In this document: in pieces, positions 8,936 through 18,135 of the stretch | Numbering within the stretch: the first letter of the stretch is position 1 | Layout of the letters: each line of letters starts with the position of its first letter | Source: an uncultured Oscillospiraceae bacterium | Lineage (GTDB): Bacteria > Bacillota > Clostridia > Oscillospirales > Oscillospiraceae | DNA: 52,561 nt | Direction: 5' to 3' | Assembly: GCA_944387015.1 (NCBI GenBank) | Contig: CALXDH010000017.1 | Location: 1-52,561 of the forward strand | Notes under the pieces: generated by a model | What the model saw: the letters and a program-made list of their open reading frames with translations, nothing else | Told to the model about the DNA's origin: nothing | Databases searched by the model: none | Program-made: the position numbers and the translations under genes

Positions 8936-10150
8936 ATGGACCGTGTGATTCTGCACTGTGATCTCAACTGTTTTTACGCCTCGGTGGAGCTGCTGAGCCA
9001 CCCGGAGCTGCGGACGGTCCCCATGGCCGTCTGCGGGGACCCCGCCTCCCGACACGGCATCATCCTGGCCAAAAACGAACCCGCCAAAAAGTTCGGCGTT
9101 CAGACGGCGGAGACCATCTGGCAAGCCAAGAAAAAGTGCCCGGATCTGGTGCTGCTGCCGCCCCATCACGATCTCTACCGCCAGTACTCCCGGCAGGTCA
9201 ACGCCATCTATGACACCTATACCGACCTGGTGGAGCCCTTCGGCATCGACGAGAGCTGGCTGGACATCACCCATACCCTCCACCTTCTGGGCGGAGATCC
9301 CCGGGCCGTGGCGGATCAGCTGCGGGAGCGGATCAAGCGGGAGCTGGGACTGACGCTCTCCGTGGGAGTCAGTTTCAACAAGGTCTTTGCCAAGCTGGGC
9401 AGCGACTATAAAAAGCCAGACGCCACCACGGTCATCTCCCGGGAGAACTGGCGTCAGCTCCTCTGGCCGCTGCCGGTGGGGGCCATGCTGTACGTCGGCG
9501 GTGCCGCCCAGAAGCTGCTTCACCAATACGGGGTGGACACTCTGGGCCAGCTGGCTGCCTGTAAGCCGGACATGCTGGAGACTCTGATGGGAAAAATGGG
9601 ACCCCAGCTTCTGGCCTGTGCCAATGGGGAAGACCAGGACCCGGTGCGCTCCCGCTACGAGGCAGAGCCGGTGAAATCGGTTGGAAACGGCACCACGTTT
9701 CCCCAAAACCTCACCAAGCCGGACCAGGTCCGGACCGGTATCGCCATGCTCTGCGACTCCGTGGCCACCCGCCTGCGGCACGGAGGACTGTACGCCGGCG
9801 GGATCCAGGTGACAGTCCGGGACCCGGCGTTTCACGACCGCTCCCGGCAGATGCAGCTCTCCTCCCCCACCCATCTCATCCGGGACCTGACTGCCGCCGC
9901 CATGGAGCTGACCAACCAGCTCTGGAAGCCGCCCGCTCCCATCCGGGCGCTGACCGTCACCGCGATCCACCTTCTGCCGGAGGGCAGCGCCTATGAGCAG
10001 GTCGATCTTTTTACCGCCGCGGCGGCGCCGCAGCGGGAAAAGCAGGAAAAACTGGAGGCGGCCATGGCCCGCATCCGGGGAAAATTCGGCTCCGGCGCCA
10101 TTGCCTACGGCGCCATTCAGACAGAAAAAGAGGAGGACCCCTTTTCATGA
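8936..10150 (+). CDS. dinB: DNA polymerase IV, Y-family translesion polymerase (404 aa)
   Basis: Error-prone polymerase that copies past damaged bases. The N-terminal palm shows HCDLNCFYASVE, with metal ligand Asp9 and steric-gate position Tyr14, and GIDESWLDIT, with Asp105 and Glu106. A little-finger domain follows (about 235-350). ATG 8936 follows GAAAGGAGG; the longer reading frame begins inside the ribU terminator. A possible promoter is TTTTCA (8885-8890) with TACGAT (8908-8913) at 17-base spacing. It overlaps the following cyclo-ligase gene by 4 bases. No obvious beta-clamp motif could be pinned at the C terminus. Confidence 0.93.
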   Translation: MDRVILHCDLNCFYASVELLSHPELRTVPMAVCGDPASRHGIILAKNEPAKKFGVQTAETIWQAKKKCPDLVLLPPHHDLYRQYSRQVNAIYDTYTDLVEPFGIDESWLDITHTLHLLGGDPRAVADQLRERIKRELGLTLSVGVSFNKVFAKLGSDYKKPDATTVISRENWRQLLWPLPVGAMLYVGGAAQKLLHQYGVDTLGQLAACKPDMLETLMGKMGPQLLACANGEDQDPVRSRYEAEPVKSVGNGTTFPQNLTKPDQVRTGIAMLCDSVATRLRHGGLYAGGIQVTVRDPAFHDRSRQMQLSSPTHLIRDLTAAAMELTNQLWKPPAPIRALTVTAIHLLPEGSAYEQVDLFTAAAAPQREKQEKLEAAMARIRGKFGSGAIAYGAIQTEKEEDPFS

Positions 10151-10734
10151 ACAAACAAGCGGAAAAACAGCAGCTGCGAAAAACCATGCGGGCACTGGAA
10201 GCCCGCCTCTCCGAGCGGTACCTGGAACAATCAGACCGCCGGATCGCCGCACAGCTGCTGGCCATGCCGGAATATCAGGCGGCGGAGACGGTTTTTTGTT
10301 TTGTCAGCGTAGGCCGTGAAATCAATACCCGCCCCGTTTTGAACGCTGCTCTGGAGAGCGGCAAAACCCTCTGCGTCCCCCGGTGCCTGGGGAGCGGGAT
10401 CATGGAACTGCGCGCCATCCAAAGCCTGGACGACCTCGCTCCCGGTGCTTACGGGATCCCCGAACCGCCGGAAGATGCGCCGCTCATCTCCGTGGACCGG
10501 GTGGATTTCGCCGTCCTCCCCTGCCTGACCTGCAACCATCTGGGCCATCGGCTGGGCCAGGGCGGCGGGTACTACGACCGGTTTCTCGCCTCCTACCGGG
10601 GCGGCACTGTTCTTTTGTGCCGGGAAAAACTGATCCGGGAGGAAATTCCTGTCACACCGCTGGACTATCCCATTCCCTGGGTGCTGACGGAGGCCGGGCT
10701 CTTTGAGGATGGTACCCCTGCCCGTCTGAGCTGA
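10147..10734 (+). CDS. 5-formyltetrahydrofolate cyclo-ligase (195 aa)
   Basis: ATP-dependent enzyme converting 5-formyl-THF to 5,10-methenyl-THF, returning a storage or dead-end folate to the active pool. The family signature [11 protein letters not shown] is at 137-147, and the N terminus has the basic K-x-x-LRKTMR helix that binds phosphate groups. Length is usual. It overlaps dinB by ATGA at 10147-10150, so the two are one transcript. With folD upstream and glyA just downstream it forms a local folate one-carbon group. Confidence 0.93.
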   Translation: MNKQAEKQQLRKTMRALEARLSERYLEQSDRRIAAQLLAMPEYQAAETVFCFVSVGREINTRPVLNAALESGKTLCVPRCLGSGIMELRAIQSLDDLAPGAYGIPEPPEDAPLISVDRVDFAVLPCLTCNHLGHRLGQGGGYYDRFLASYRGGTVLLCREKLIREEIPVTPLDYPIPWVLTEAGLFEDGTPARLS

Positions 10735-10814
10735 AAAAGCAGGATCCCGCCCCGATACCGCTCCTCATTTCGATGACATACGGCCCGTTTTCCGGGGTAA
10801 TACCTTCCCTTCTC

Positions 10815-10843
10815 TTGACAGCTTCTTTCGATTTTGCTACGCT
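10815..10843 (+). promoter_or_regulatory. Promoter of glyA
   Basis: -35 TTGACA (10815-10820), 17-base spacer, -10 TACGCT (10838-10843). No glycine, THF or other riboswitch could be recognised in the roughly 85-base leader. Confidence 0.65.
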
Positions 10844-10930
10844 GAACAGGGAAAACTACGAGTTCCACATTCACCGCTCCCAGGCCAGCCCCCGGTGCCG
10901 GAGCGGATCATGACGAAGGAGGAGTTCTCT

Positions 10931-12178
10931 ATGATCCACGAAACCATGGCATATCTCTCTCAGGTCGATCCTGAGGTAGGCGCCTCCATCCAGGAGGAAT
11001 TTGCCCGGGAGCGGCGCAATATCGAACTGATCGCGTCCGAAAATATCGTCAGCGAAGCCGTGATGCTGGCCATGGGCACCTGCCTGACCAACAAGTACGC
11101 CGAGGGCTATCCCGGCAAGCGGTACTACGGCGGCTGCTATGCCGTGGACGTCACAGAGGAGATCGCCCGGAAGCGGGCCTGTGCGCTCTTTGGCTGCAAC
11201 TACGCCAACGTCCAGCCCCACTCCGGTGCCAACGCCAACCTGGCGGCCTTCTTCGCCCTGGTGCAGCCCGGCGACACTGTCCTGGGCATGAACCTGGCCC
11301 ACGGCGGCCATCTCAGCCACGGCAGCCCTGTGAACATCTCCGGCAAGTATTTCCATGTGGTCTCTTACGGTCTCAACGATGAAACGGAGCGCATCGACTA
11401 TGACCAGCTTCTCACCGTGGCAAAGGAATGCAAGCCCAAACTCATCATCGCCGGTGCCAGCGCCTATCCCCGCACCATTGACTTTGCCAAGTTCCGGGAA
11501 GTGGCTGATGCCGTTGGCGCCTACCTGATGGTGGATATGGCTCACATTGCCGGCCTCGTGGCCGCCGGTGTCCATCCCTCCCCCATCCCCTACGCCGACG
11601 TGGTGACCACTACCACCCACAAGACGCTGCGGGGCCCCCGGGGCGGCATGATCCTCTGCAACGATGAGGAGATCTATAAGAAGATCAACTCCGCCGTGTT
11701 CCCCGGTACCCAGGGCGGCCCCCTGGAGCACATCATCGCCGCCAAGGCGGTATGCTTCGGTGAGGCACTGAAGCCGGAGTTCAAGGAGTATCAGCGCCAG
11801 GTGGTGAAAAACGCCGCTGCACTGGCAGATGCGCTTCAGAAAGAGGGCTTCCGTCTGGTCTCCGGCGGTACGGACAACCATCTGATGCTGGTGGACGTGC
11901 GCAATTTCCACATCACCGGCAAGGAATTTGAGCACCGGCTGGACGAGGTCCAGATCACCGCCAACAAGAACGCCATCCCCAACGATCCGGAGAAGCCCTT
12001 TGTCACCAGCGGCATCCGGGTAGGCACGCCCGCTGTCACCACCCGCGGCTTCAAGGAGCCGGAGATGGAAAAGATCGCCCGCTGGATGGGCATGGTGGCC
12101 CGGGACTTCGACGCCTGCAAGGAGCAGGTCCGTGCCGAGGTCAACGCCCTGTGCGAGCAGTTCCCCATCTATCCGTAA
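10931..12178 (+). CDS. glyA: Serine hydroxymethyltransferase (415 aa)
   Basis: PLP enzyme converting serine and THF to glycine and 5,10-methylene-THF. PLP-binding Lys231 lies in [14 protein letters not shown], cofactor-contacting Asp202 and His205 lie in VDMAHIAG, and the N-terminal [10 protein letters not shown] and [15 protein letters not shown] motifs are intact. ATG 10931 has AAGGAGG at 8-base spacing; upstream starts at 10910 and 10895 would run through that site. It has its own promoter and is followed by a strong terminator. Its methylene-THF product is the FolD substrate. Confidence 0.97.
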   Translation: MIHETMAYLSQVDPEVGASIQEEFARERRNIELIASENIVSEAVMLAMGTCLTNKYAEGYPGKRYYGGCYAVDVTEEIARKRACALFGCNYANVQPHSGANANLAAFFALVQPGDTVLGMNLAHGGHLSHGSPVNISGKYFHVVSYGLNDETERIDYDQLLTVAKECKPKLIIAGASAYPRTIDFAKFREVADAVGAYLMVDMAHIAGLVAAGVHPSPIPYADVVTTTTHKTLRGPRGGMILCNDEEIYKKINSAVFPGTQGGPLEHIIAAKAVCFGEALKPEFKEYQRQVVKNAAALADALQKEGFRLVSGGTDNHLMLVDVRNFHITGKEFEHRLDEVQITANKNAIPNDPEKPFVTSGIRVGTPAVTTRGFKEPEMEKIARWMGMVARDFDACKEQVRAEVNALCEQFPIYP

Positions 12179-12198
12179 TCCCTTTGATTTTTACAAAT

Positions 12199-12239
12199 AA
12201 CGGCCCCCGGCACAGGAACTCCTGTGCCGGGGGCCGTTT
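12199..12239. terminator. Bidirectional terminator between glyA and the ZIP transporter gene
   Basis: A near-perfect stem of about 18 bp (AACGGCCCCCGGCACAGGA with its complement) separates the convergent genes. Short T-runs occur on both sides. Confidence 0.85.
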
Positions 12240-12323
12240 GATATGTCTATCCGGTTTCCTCCACTCACAAATCCCGTGGTTTTCCGCCGAAAACCGTTTC
12301 TTCGGGGACTCCATCCCGGCCCC

Positions 12324-13058
12324 TTATAGCGCCGTGATGCATAACCCCGTCAAAATCCCCGCCACCGCCGCCAGTGCCGGTGCCTCAGACTGCCACAGTG
12401 CCGTGGATTCCGGCAGCAGTTCCCCGAACACCACATACAGCATGGCTCCCGCGGCAAAGCTCAGCGCCAGTGCCAGCCACACCGGCCCCAGCATCCCCAG
12501 TCCATACCCCAACGCTGCTCCCAGGATCGTGGGCGCTCCCGCCGCTGCGGCCAGCCCGGCGGCCCGGAACCGGCCCATTCCTCCCGAGACCAGCGGGACC
12601 GTGATGGCCATGCCTTCCGGGATATTGTGCAGGCCGATCACCACCGCCATGGCCAGTCCCCCGGCCCCTGTTCCACGGGCAAAGGAAGCCCCGATCACCA
12701 TTCCCTCCGGCAGGTTGTGCAAGGCAATGGCCGCAGCCATTACCACACCCGCCCAGAAAAGGCCTCTGCGTTGTTCCGGCTGCTCCCGGGCCGTGATGCG
12801 GTTGAGCAGACCGATCAGGCCATATCCCATCAAAACGCCGCCAACGGTCAGGCCCAGGCCAAATACACCGCTCCGCTGGGACAGGGCATCTGTCAAAAGG
12901 TCTCCGCACACCACAGCCAACATCACGCCGGCAGCAAAGCTCAGCAGCAAGCTGATGGTCCGCTCCCCGTCCCGCCGGAGCCCGCAGGTGAGGATCCCCC
13001 CAGCCCCCGTTCCGCCGACCCCCGCCAGCGCCGTCATCCATAAAACCGTTTCCAGCAA
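12324..13058 (-). CDS. ZIP family metal (probably Zn2+) transporter, GufA-like (244 aa)
   Basis: Integral membrane transporter with about eight hydrophobic helices. The two metal-site motifs of the family are clear: HNLPEG at 114-119 and HNIPEG at 144-149. The second motif being HNxPEG rather than HExPHE places it with the bacterial GufA-like group. The long cytosolic His-rich loop found in many ZIPs is nearly absent (ITAREQPEQRRG). Start TTG 13058 is supported by GGAGG at 8-base spacing; ATG 13037 is less well placed. Ion specificity cannot be read from sequence. Confidence 0.9.
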   Translation of the reverse strand: MLETVLWMTALAGVGGTGAGGILTCGLRRDGERTISLLLSFAAGVMLAVVCGDLLTDALSQRSGVFGLGLTVGGVLMGYGLIGLLNRITAREQPEQRRGLFWAGVVMAAAIALHNLPEGMVIGASFARGTGAGGLAMAVVIGLHNIPEGMAITVPLVSGGMGRFRAAGLAAAAGAPTILGAALGYGLGMLGPVWLALALSFAAGAMLYVVFGELLPESTALWQSEAPALAAVAGILTGLCITAL

Positions 13059-13111
13059 GTTCTCCGCCTCCCGTTTTCAGTTTCCCTGTCCCGTCCTCTT
13101 TCCTCCCTGTA

Positions 13112-13154
13112 CAAAGAAAAGGCCAGGAAGTCAACCACCGTTGACTTCCTGGCC
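13112..13154 (-). terminator. Terminator of the Mrp-type operon
   Basis: A perfect 15-bp inverted repeat (13121-13135 with 13140-13154, core GGCCAGGAAGTCAAC) is followed on the minus strand by TTTTCTTT. It separates the ten-gene operon from the ZIP gene. Confidence 0.88.
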
Positions 13155-13178
13155 TTGCAGAAAGCAGTCTCTCGTATA

Positions 13179-15122
13179 TCAAAGCAGCAAATACAGCAGC
13201 AGCAGGATCAGTCCGCCGCCTGCCAGCATCAAGTCGAAGGAGAAGGTATCTCCCACGATGGAGCGTCTGGGCTTGCGGGCATAGATGCCGAAGTTCTCAT
13301 CGTGCTTCGGCACAAAGATGCCCGGCGCACGGGTGAAGAGGATCTTCTCCCCAATCAGAACCATCAGATCTCCCGCAGAGGAGACCACCCGGGCGCAGAA
13401 CGCTCCCACAAAGGCCAGGCCCCGCAGCACCGGCCGATATACCAGATTCTCCAGGTCCAGCCAGGCCGGCCAGCGATCCAGGTATTCCATCTCACTGCCT
13501 GCCCGGCGCATCAGCAGCCGCCGGATCACCAGCAGATAGACTGCAGCGCCGATGGCGAGGGAGATGCAGGCCCCCTTGAGATTGACCCACGTAAAGTAGT
13601 GCACCGCATGACCGTGATCCGCCATCAGAAAGGTCCCTGCACGTTCTGCCAGAGGCTCCATGGTAAACCCAGGCGTCAATCCCATTCCCAGCAGGGCCGC
13701 CGCGCCCAGGCCCAGTGCCACACTGGTCTCCCGGGACATGTATTCCCGCAGGCCAAGGTGCAGACCCGAGGCACGGGGAGAGACAAAAATCGCCACAAAC
13801 AGCTTGGTCATATAGGCCGCCGTCAATCCGCCGGAGATCAAAAACAGCCATTCCACCGCCTGAAAGGCCGTGGCGGACAGACCCTCGTGCTCCAGCAGGT
13901 GGATGTATTCCACAATGCTCTCATGGAGCAGCGTCTTGCTGACATATCCGGAAAAGCCCGGCACACCCGCGATGGAGGCCGCGCCTATGAAAAAGACGCC
14001 CTTGAGCCAGGGTTTGTTCCGGCCCCAGCCCCGCAGATCATTGAGATTCAGAGAATGGGTACTCACATAGATGACGCCCGCCGATACGAACAGCACCAGC
14101 TTGATAAGACTGTGGTTGAGCATGTGCAGCACGGTTCCCCAGGCTGCCAGGGCATTCTCTCCGCTGAGGTAGCCCTGCATGGCGGCCCCCACCAGAATGA
14201 ACCCGATCTGGGACATGGAGGAGCAAGCCAAAGTCCGCTTCAAATCAATGGAAAAGACTGCCAGCACAGCGCCCAGTACCATAGTCACCACGCCCAGGGC
14301 CAGTACCACTGTATTCCAGGGCAGGTCCGCCCAGAACAGATAACGGGAAATGATCAGCACGCCGAAAACGCCGCTTTTGGTCAGAATGCCGCTGAGCAGC
14401 GCCGAAGCCGGAGCCGGAGCCACCGGATGCGCCTTGGGCAGCCAGATGTGCAGCGGAAACATGCCCGCCTTGGCGCCGAAACCCACCAGGCAGCAGCCGC
14501 CTGCCACATACAGCTGTGTCCGCCGCTCCGCAGGCAGCGCTTCCGCCAGCGCCCGGAGCTGGCTGATCTCCAGGGTCCCAAAGAGATCCTGAAGCAGCAG
14601 CAGTCCTACCAGCAGCGTCATGCCGCCGATCACCGCCACCGCAAGATAGGTCCCACCTGCCCGGAGGGCCTCCTCCGTCTCGTTTTGGACCACCCAGACA
14701 TAGGAGGTGAAGGACATCATCTCAAAAAACACAAACAGCGTGAAGAGGTCCGCCGCCAGGAACACGCCCATCAGGGCCCCCTGGGTCAGCAGCCAGAAGC
14801 AGTAATAGCGGTTGCAGCCCTCTGCATGGGCAAAGTACGCCGGGCTGTTGAGACCGGTCATGGCCCACAAGAAGCAGGCCGTCACCACCAGCAGCGTCCG
14901 CAGGCTCCCCGCTGCAAAATGCAGCCCCAGTCCGCAGACGCCCGGCAGCGTCAGCTGCGCATCTGGGAAGAGGATCAGCGCCGCCGCACAGGCCAGCTCG
15001 ATCAGCGGCAGGGTCCGAACGAAATGGTTGCGCCACGCCCGGCTGTGACGGCGCAGCGGATATACCGCCGGGGAGGCCAACATGGGCAGCAGAACGAGAC
15101 AGGCAATCAAGATACCTTCCAT
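13179..15122 (-). CDS. Proton-translocating antiporter-like subunit, NuoL/MrpA-N type (647 aa)
   Basis: Largest of four paralogous NuoL/M/N-like membrane subunits in this operon, with about 14-16 helices. The proton-path residues of the family are present: Glu134 in LFVFFEMMSF, Lys218 in GFGAKAGMFPLHIWLPKAH, Lys249 in ILTKSGVFG, and a Lys in the late helix GYVSKTLLHES. The C-terminal 150 residues form an extension ending in a membrane helix (LAGGGLILLLLYLLL), reminiscent of NuoL or the N-terminal half of MrpA, without the usual MrpA tail; those tail domains are separate genes upstream. It is the last gene of the operon, 12 bases after its neighbour. Confidence 0.86.
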   Translation of the reverse strand: MEGILIACLVLLPMLASPAVYPLRRHSRAWRNHFVRTLPLIELACAAALILFPDAQLTLPGVCGLGLHFAAGSLRTLLVVTACFLWAMTGLNSPAYFAHAEGCNRYYCFWLLTQGALMGVFLAADLFTLFVFFEMMSFTSYVWVVQNETEEALRAGGTYLAVAVIGGMTLLVGLLLLQDLFGTLEISQLRALAEALPAERRTQLYVAGGCCLVGFGAKAGMFPLHIWLPKAHPVAPAPASALLSGILTKSGVFGVLIISRYLFWADLPWNTVVLALGVVTMVLGAVLAVFSIDLKRTLACSSMSQIGFILVGAAMQGYLSGENALAAWGTVLHMLNHSLIKLVLFVSAGVIYVSTHSLNLNDLRGWGRNKPWLKGVFFIGAASIAGVPGFSGYVSKTLLHESIVEYIHLLEHEGLSATAFQAVEWLFLISGGLTAAYMTKLFVAIFVSPRASGLHLGLREYMSRETSVALGLGAAALLGMGLTPGFTMEPLAERAGTFLMADHGHAVHYFTWVNLKGACISLAIGAAVYLLVIRRLLMRRAGSEMEYLDRWPAWLDLENLVYRPVLRGLAFVGAFCARVVSSAGDLMVLIGEKILFTRAPGIFVPKHDENFGIYARKPRRSIVGDTFSFDLMLAGGGLILLLLYLLL

Positions 15123-15134
15123 TCTTCCACCCCC

Positions 15135-16625
15135 TTACAGCACACCCTGGCTCACCAGTGCCAGGAAGCGGATCAAACCATCGGAAACCAGCGCCAGCAG
15201 CACACCTGACGCCGTCAAAAGGATCAGCGGCACCTTCATAGACCAGCCGGGATCCCGGATCCGGTCCAGAGCGGCTGTGTCCAGCTGCCCTACCGGGAAA
15301 TAAGCGCGGGCCACGATGGTGATGAGGTACAGCGTGGTCAGCAGTGTGGAGAGGATCAGCGCCCCGATGCCCACATAGGCCATCGGATTGCCGGAGGCCA
15401 CCGCTCCCTCCGCGATCATCCACTTTCCCGCAAAGCCCCCCAAAGGCGGCAGGCCGATCAGGGCGAAGGAGGAAATGGTAAAGGTTGCAAAGGTCACCGG
15501 CATCACCCGGCCGCAATCCTCCAGTTCATAGACATATTCCCGGCCGCTCTTGTGGATGATCGCGCCGGCACAGCAGAACATGGTGATCTTCACAAAAGCG
15601 TGGTAGACCATGTGGGTCAAGCCGCCCAAGAGGCCCGCCGGGGTCATCAGCGTCAGGGAAAAGAGGATGTAGGAGAGGTTGCTGACGGTGGAAAACGCCA
15701 GCCGCCGCTTGAGATGCGGCGTCCGCAGCGCCCGGGCGGAACCATAGACGATGGTCACGATGGTCGCGGCCATCACCACGTTCTGGGCCCAGGTCCCCCG
15801 CAGGAAGTCCGCGCCGAAGCCGAAGTAGATCAGCCGCACGATGGCGAAGGCGCCTGCCTTCACCACTGCCACTGCATGCAGCAGGGCGGAGACCGGCGTC
15901 GGCGCCACAGAGGCATCCGGCAGCCACTTGTAGAAGGGGAAGATCGCCGCCTTGACGCCAAAGCCGAAAAATGCAGCCACAAATACGATCAGCAGCGTGT
16001 TCTCATGGCCGGCGATCAGGTTGGGATCCAGCACGCCCCCATAGGTGAAGTTCAGGTGTCCCACGCCGTAATTGAGCAAAAAGACCATCCCGATGAACGC
16101 GAACGACGCGCCGGAGAGGGAGTAGACCACGTACTGCCGTCCGGCATAGCGGGCCTTCTCATCCATGCCATGCATCACCAGGGGAAGAGTCGCCAGCGTC
16201 AGCAGCTCGTAGAAGAGGTACAGGGACAAGAAGTCCTCGGAATACGCAATGCCCAGCACCACACCATAGGCCATGAGCCAGAAGGAGAAAAAGCGGTTCT
16301 CATGTCCCTCGTGGGACATATAGTCCAGAGCGTACGCCGTCACCAGGGGCCAGAGCACCGACACGATGCCGCCATATACCATGGACGCCCCGTCGATCCG
16401 CAGGGAAATGGAAAAGCTCTCAGAAAAGCTGACCAGAATGCAGGCCAGGGCCTGTTCCCCCCGCAGCAGTGTCAGCGCGATACAGGACAAGGACAGCACC
16501 GAGGTCACCAGCACCGCCGCCATGATATAACTGCTGCGCACCCTGCGGCTCTTGGGCTGCAGGCACAGCAGGCCGATCCCCAGCAAAATGGGCAGCAGGA
16601 TCGGGAATGTCAAAAAACGGTGCAT
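15135..16625 (-). CDS. Proton-translocating antiporter-like subunit, NuoL/M-like (496 aa)
   Basis: Membrane protein of the proton-conducting transporter family (PF00361 type), about 14 helices. Key residues are Glu140 in LYLFYELLTL, Lys225 in GFGVKAAIFPFYKWLPDA, Lys256 in AVVKAGAF and a Lys in GGFAGKWMIAEG. The HxVAVVKAG segment, with His250 just before it, is closer to NuoL-type subunits than to MrpD. It probably forms one ion or proton channel of the complex. Gaps to its neighbours are short (12 and 43 bases), consistent with one transcript. Confidence 0.86.
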   Translation of the reverse strand: MHRFLTFPILLPILLGIGLLCLQPKSRRVRSSYIMAAVLVTSVLSLSCIALTLLRGEQALACILVSFSESFSISLRIDGASMVYGGIVSVLWPLVTAYALDYMSHEGHENRFFSFWLMAYGVVLGIAYSEDFLSLYLFYELLTLATLPLVMHGMDEKARYAGRQYVVYSLSGASFAFIGMVFLLNYGVGHLNFTYGGVLDPNLIAGHENTLLIVFVAAFFGFGVKAAIFPFYKWLPDASVAPTPVSALLHAVAVVKAGAFAIVRLIYFGFGADFLRGTWAQNVVMAATIVTIVYGSARALRTPHLKRRLAFSTVSNLSYILFSLTLMTPAGLLGGLTHMVYHAFVKITMFCCAGAIIHKSGREYVYELEDCGRVMPVTFATFTISSFALIGLPPLGGFAGKWMIAEGAVASGNPMAYVGIGALILSTLLTTLYLITIVARAYFPVGQLDTAALDRIRDPGWSMKVPLILLTASGVLLALVSDGLIRFLALVSQGVL

Positions 16626-16668
16626 GGGGCACCTCCCTTCTCAAATCGCCGGCTCTTCACAGCGCCGC

Positions 16669-18120
16669 TCACCCGAACAGCTGGCCTGCCAGCTGACTGA
16701 GCCACCGGATCAGGCCGCCCGGAAACAGTCCCAGCAGCAGACAGGCCGCCGCAAAGGCGATCAGCGGCCCCGTCATCTGGGGACCCATCTCCTTGCGTTC
16801 GGCGATGAATTGTTTTCCCGGGAAAAATCCGTTGGTCACGATGGGCAGCAGATACCCGGCCGTCAGCAGTGCCGAGACGATCAGCACCACCAGTCCCGCA
16901 ATGCCGAAGCCCCACAGGGGCGCCGACAGTCCCGCCGACACCAGATACCACTTGCTGACAGCCCCCGCCATGGGCGGAATACCAATGAGGGAAAGCGCCG
17001 CCAGCGTAAAGCACATCATGGTCACCGGCATCCGCTTGCCGATCCCCCGCAGCTGATCCACCCGCAGATAGTTGGTGGAGAAGATGATGGCGCCCGCCCC
17101 CAGGAACAGTGCATCCTTTGCCAGGGCGTGAAAGACCATCTGCAAAAGGGATGCCTGCACGCCCTCCGGCGTCAACAGCAGCAATCCGAAGAGCACATAG
17201 GACACCTGGCTGACGGTGGAATAGGCCAGCCGCCGCTTGAGGAGCTTCTCCCGGTAGGCCAGCATGGATCCCACAAACACCGTGGCCAGAGCCAGCGTCA
17301 GCAGCACATACTGGGGCCAGCTGCCTTGGAGAAAGTCCACGCCGAACATGTAATAGGTCACCCGGATCACCGCCAGCACACCGCCCTTGGTGATGACGCC
17401 GGAGAGCACGGCGGACGCCGGTGCCGGGGCCACAGGGTGGGCCGCAGGCAGCCACGCCTGCATGGGCACCATGCCCGCCTTGGCGCCGAAGCCCACGATC
17501 ATCAAACAGTAGATCACCAGCAGCAGCGGACGGTGCTGGGCAGCCCGCACCGGGTCGATTGCGCCGCCGGCGGCAAAGTCCGGTGCCGCCATGTAGTAGG
17601 CGATGAAGAAATATCCCGCCAGCGCCATGCCGGCGCCGAACACGGAATACCCCAGGTACTTGAATCCTGCCCGCCGGGCAGCAGAAGTGCCATTGTGCAG
17701 CACCATCGGCACCGTGATGAGGGACATCATCTCAAAGAACATGTACATGGTGACGAAGTTGGCAGCCATGGCCAGTCCCGCCAGCACCCCCAGCGTCATG
17801 GTGTAGACGGTCATGAAAGATCGCTCCCCACCGGCGTGACGGATATAGGGGAAGGAGAAAATCAGAACCGGCACCCAGATACAGCACACCAGCACCAAAA
17901 AGAGTTTGGCCAGGCTGTCGTTCCGCAGCGCCAGACGCAGGCCGCTTTGAATGGTCAGCAGATCCAGCCGCTGCTCCGGCAGGAGGCACACCACCAGAGC
18001 CAGCACGGCGGTGCCCAGGATCAGCGCCAGCGCCAGATGCTCCCGCGCCTGTTCACTTTTCTGCCGGAACACGAATACGCCGCCGATCACCGGCAGCAAA
18101 ACAGGCAGCAACAGCAGCAT
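16669..18120 (-). CDS. Proton-translocating antiporter-like subunit, NuoM/MrpD-like (483 aa)
   Basis: Third NuoL/M/N-like subunit. Glu130 in MYMFFEMMSL, Lys214 in GFGAKAGMVPMQAWLPAAH, Lys245 in GVITKGGVLA and a late Lys in GAVSKWYLV keep the full proton-path pattern. The APAPASAVLSG motif is very like the one in the 13179-15122 subunit, suggesting a duplication within the operon. About 14 hydrophobic helices. The gene lies 15 bases after the MrpD-like gene. Role inferred: an additional proton or cation channel in an Mrp-type complex. Confidence 0.86.
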   Translation of the reverse strand: MLLLLPVLLPVIGGVFVFRQKSEQAREHLALALILGTAVLALVVCLLPEQRLDLLTIQSGLRLALRNDSLAKLFLVLVCCIWVPVLIFSFPYIRHAGGERSFMTVYTMTLGVLAGLAMAANFVTMYMFFEMMSLITVPMVLHNGTSAARRAGFKYLGYSVFGAGMALAGYFFIAYYMAAPDFAAGGAIDPVRAAQHRPLLLVIYCLMIVGFGAKAGMVPMQAWLPAAHPVAPAPASAVLSGVITKGGVLAVIRVTYYMFGVDFLQGSWPQYVLLTLALATVFVGSMLAYREKLLKRRLAYSTVSQVSYVLFGLLLLTPEGVQASLLQMVFHALAKDALFLGAGAIIFSTNYLRVDQLRGIGKRMPVTMMCFTLAALSLIGIPPMAGAVSKWYLVSAGLSAPLWGFGIAGLVVLIVSALLTAGYLLPIVTNGFFPGKQFIAERKEMGPQMTGPLIAFAAACLLLGLFPGGLIRWLSQLAGQLFG

Positions 18121-18135
18121 AGGGTCCCTCCCGTT

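Noticed and set aside
10735-10930. Search for a THF, glycine or T-box leader before glyA
   Set aside because: No matching conserved core was readable; only a standard promoter is present.
13155-15209. Plus-strand open frame of about 684 codons opposite the 647-aa antiporter subunit
   Set aside because: Low-complexity His/Gln-rich shadow of the real gene.
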